A stretch of DNA of 5,046 nt from DASPSR01 sp035498715 (GTDB lineage Bacteria; Nitrospirota; UBA9217). The DNA is taken from contig DATJZV010000159.1 of assembly GCA_035498715.1 (NCBI GenBank), positions 1 through 5,046 on the forward strand. Reading direction: 5' to 3'. Positions within the stretch are counted from its first letter, which is position 1; each line of letters opens with the position of its first letter. Shown here piece by piece: positions 4,928 through 5,046 of the stretch. The translations under genes and the position numbers were made by a program. The notes under the pieces were generated by a model, which searched no databases, was not told the DNA's origin, and was given only the letters and a program-made list of their open reading frames with translations.

Positions 4928-5046
4928 CGAATCTAAAAAAAGAAAAACATATATCGGGCAGGTCATCAGCGACAAAATGGATAAGACCGTCGTGCTGGCG
5001 GTCACCAGACGTATCGCGCATGCTAAGTACAGCAAGACCATAAAGC
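4914..5046 (+). CDS. rpsQ: Small ribosomal subunit protein S17 (uS17), N-terminal part, cut by the window edge
   Basis: The reading frame from ATG 4914 stays open for 44 residues and runs off the right edge. The N-terminal tail MGESNESKKRK is charged and variable, as usual. It is followed by the conserved TYIGQVISDKMDKTVVLAV and RRIAHAKYSKTIK, the first strands of the S17 OB fold. S17 binds the 5' domain of 16S rRNA early in 30S assembly. The family is about 80-90 residues long, so roughly half the protein is missing, including the usual C-terminal DE-x-N-x-x-x-x-GD-x-V region. The position directly after rpmC is the standard L16-L29-S17 arrangement. Confidence 0.93.
   Translation, partial: MGESNESKKRKTYIGQVISDKMDKTVVLAVTRRIAHAKYSKTIK

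Noticed and set aside
1..5046. Search for mobile elements, CRISPR repeats, tRNA genes, inteins or hidden accessory genes
   Set aside because: The window is almost entirely filled by full-length conserved genes. No long direct or inverted repeats, tRNA-like folds, inserts in the proteins or gaps over 76 bases were seen.

Overview
The window is a run of translation genes in the canonical bacterial order of the str-S10-spc ribosomal protein cluster, all on the + strand: the end of tuf (EF-Tu), then rpsJ (S10), rplC (L3), rplD (L4), rplW (L23), rplB (L2), rpsS (S19), rplV (L22), rpsC (S3), rplP (L16), rpmC (L29) and the first part of rpsQ (S17), which runs off the right edge. Every product is recognisable from its sequence, every complete gene is full length for its family, and I see no frameshift, insertion, mobile element, RNA gene or foreign segment.

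Layout. Positions 1-141 hold the tuf 3' end. Positions 160-2920 hold rpsJ, rplC, rplD, rplW and rplB, with rplD/rplW overlapping by ATGA and rplW/rplB abutting as TAAATG. Positions 2942-4270 hold rpsS, rplV and rpsC with gaps of 20-40 bases. Positions 4314-5046 hold rplP, rpmC and rpsQ, which overlap head to tail. The largest non-coding gap is about 76 bases (466-541). No convincing promoter or terminator is visible, so the block most likely lies inside one long transcript that starts upstream of the window.

How the genes work together. EF-Tu delivers aminoacyl-tRNA to the ribosome. S10, S19 and S3 build the 30S head and mRNA entry. S17 is an early-assembly 30S protein. L3, L4, L23, L2, L22, L16 and L29 build the 50S core around the peptidyl transferase centre, the exit tunnel and the nascent-chain exit rim. 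Co-transcription and short junctions keep their synthesis balanced.

Organism. This is a bacterium of moderate G+C. Placement of tuf directly before rpsJ, an L3 without the glutamine methylated in E. coli, and the style of S10, S3 and L29 are compatible with a Desulfobacterota/Nitrospirota-like lineage. That placement is an impression from protein motifs and is weakly supported.

Novelty. This is an ordinary, highly conserved housekeeping region, and I found no hidden or undescribed system. The points worth a second look are residue-level changes in L2, the absence of a leader between tuf and rpsJ, and the pattern of gene overlaps.
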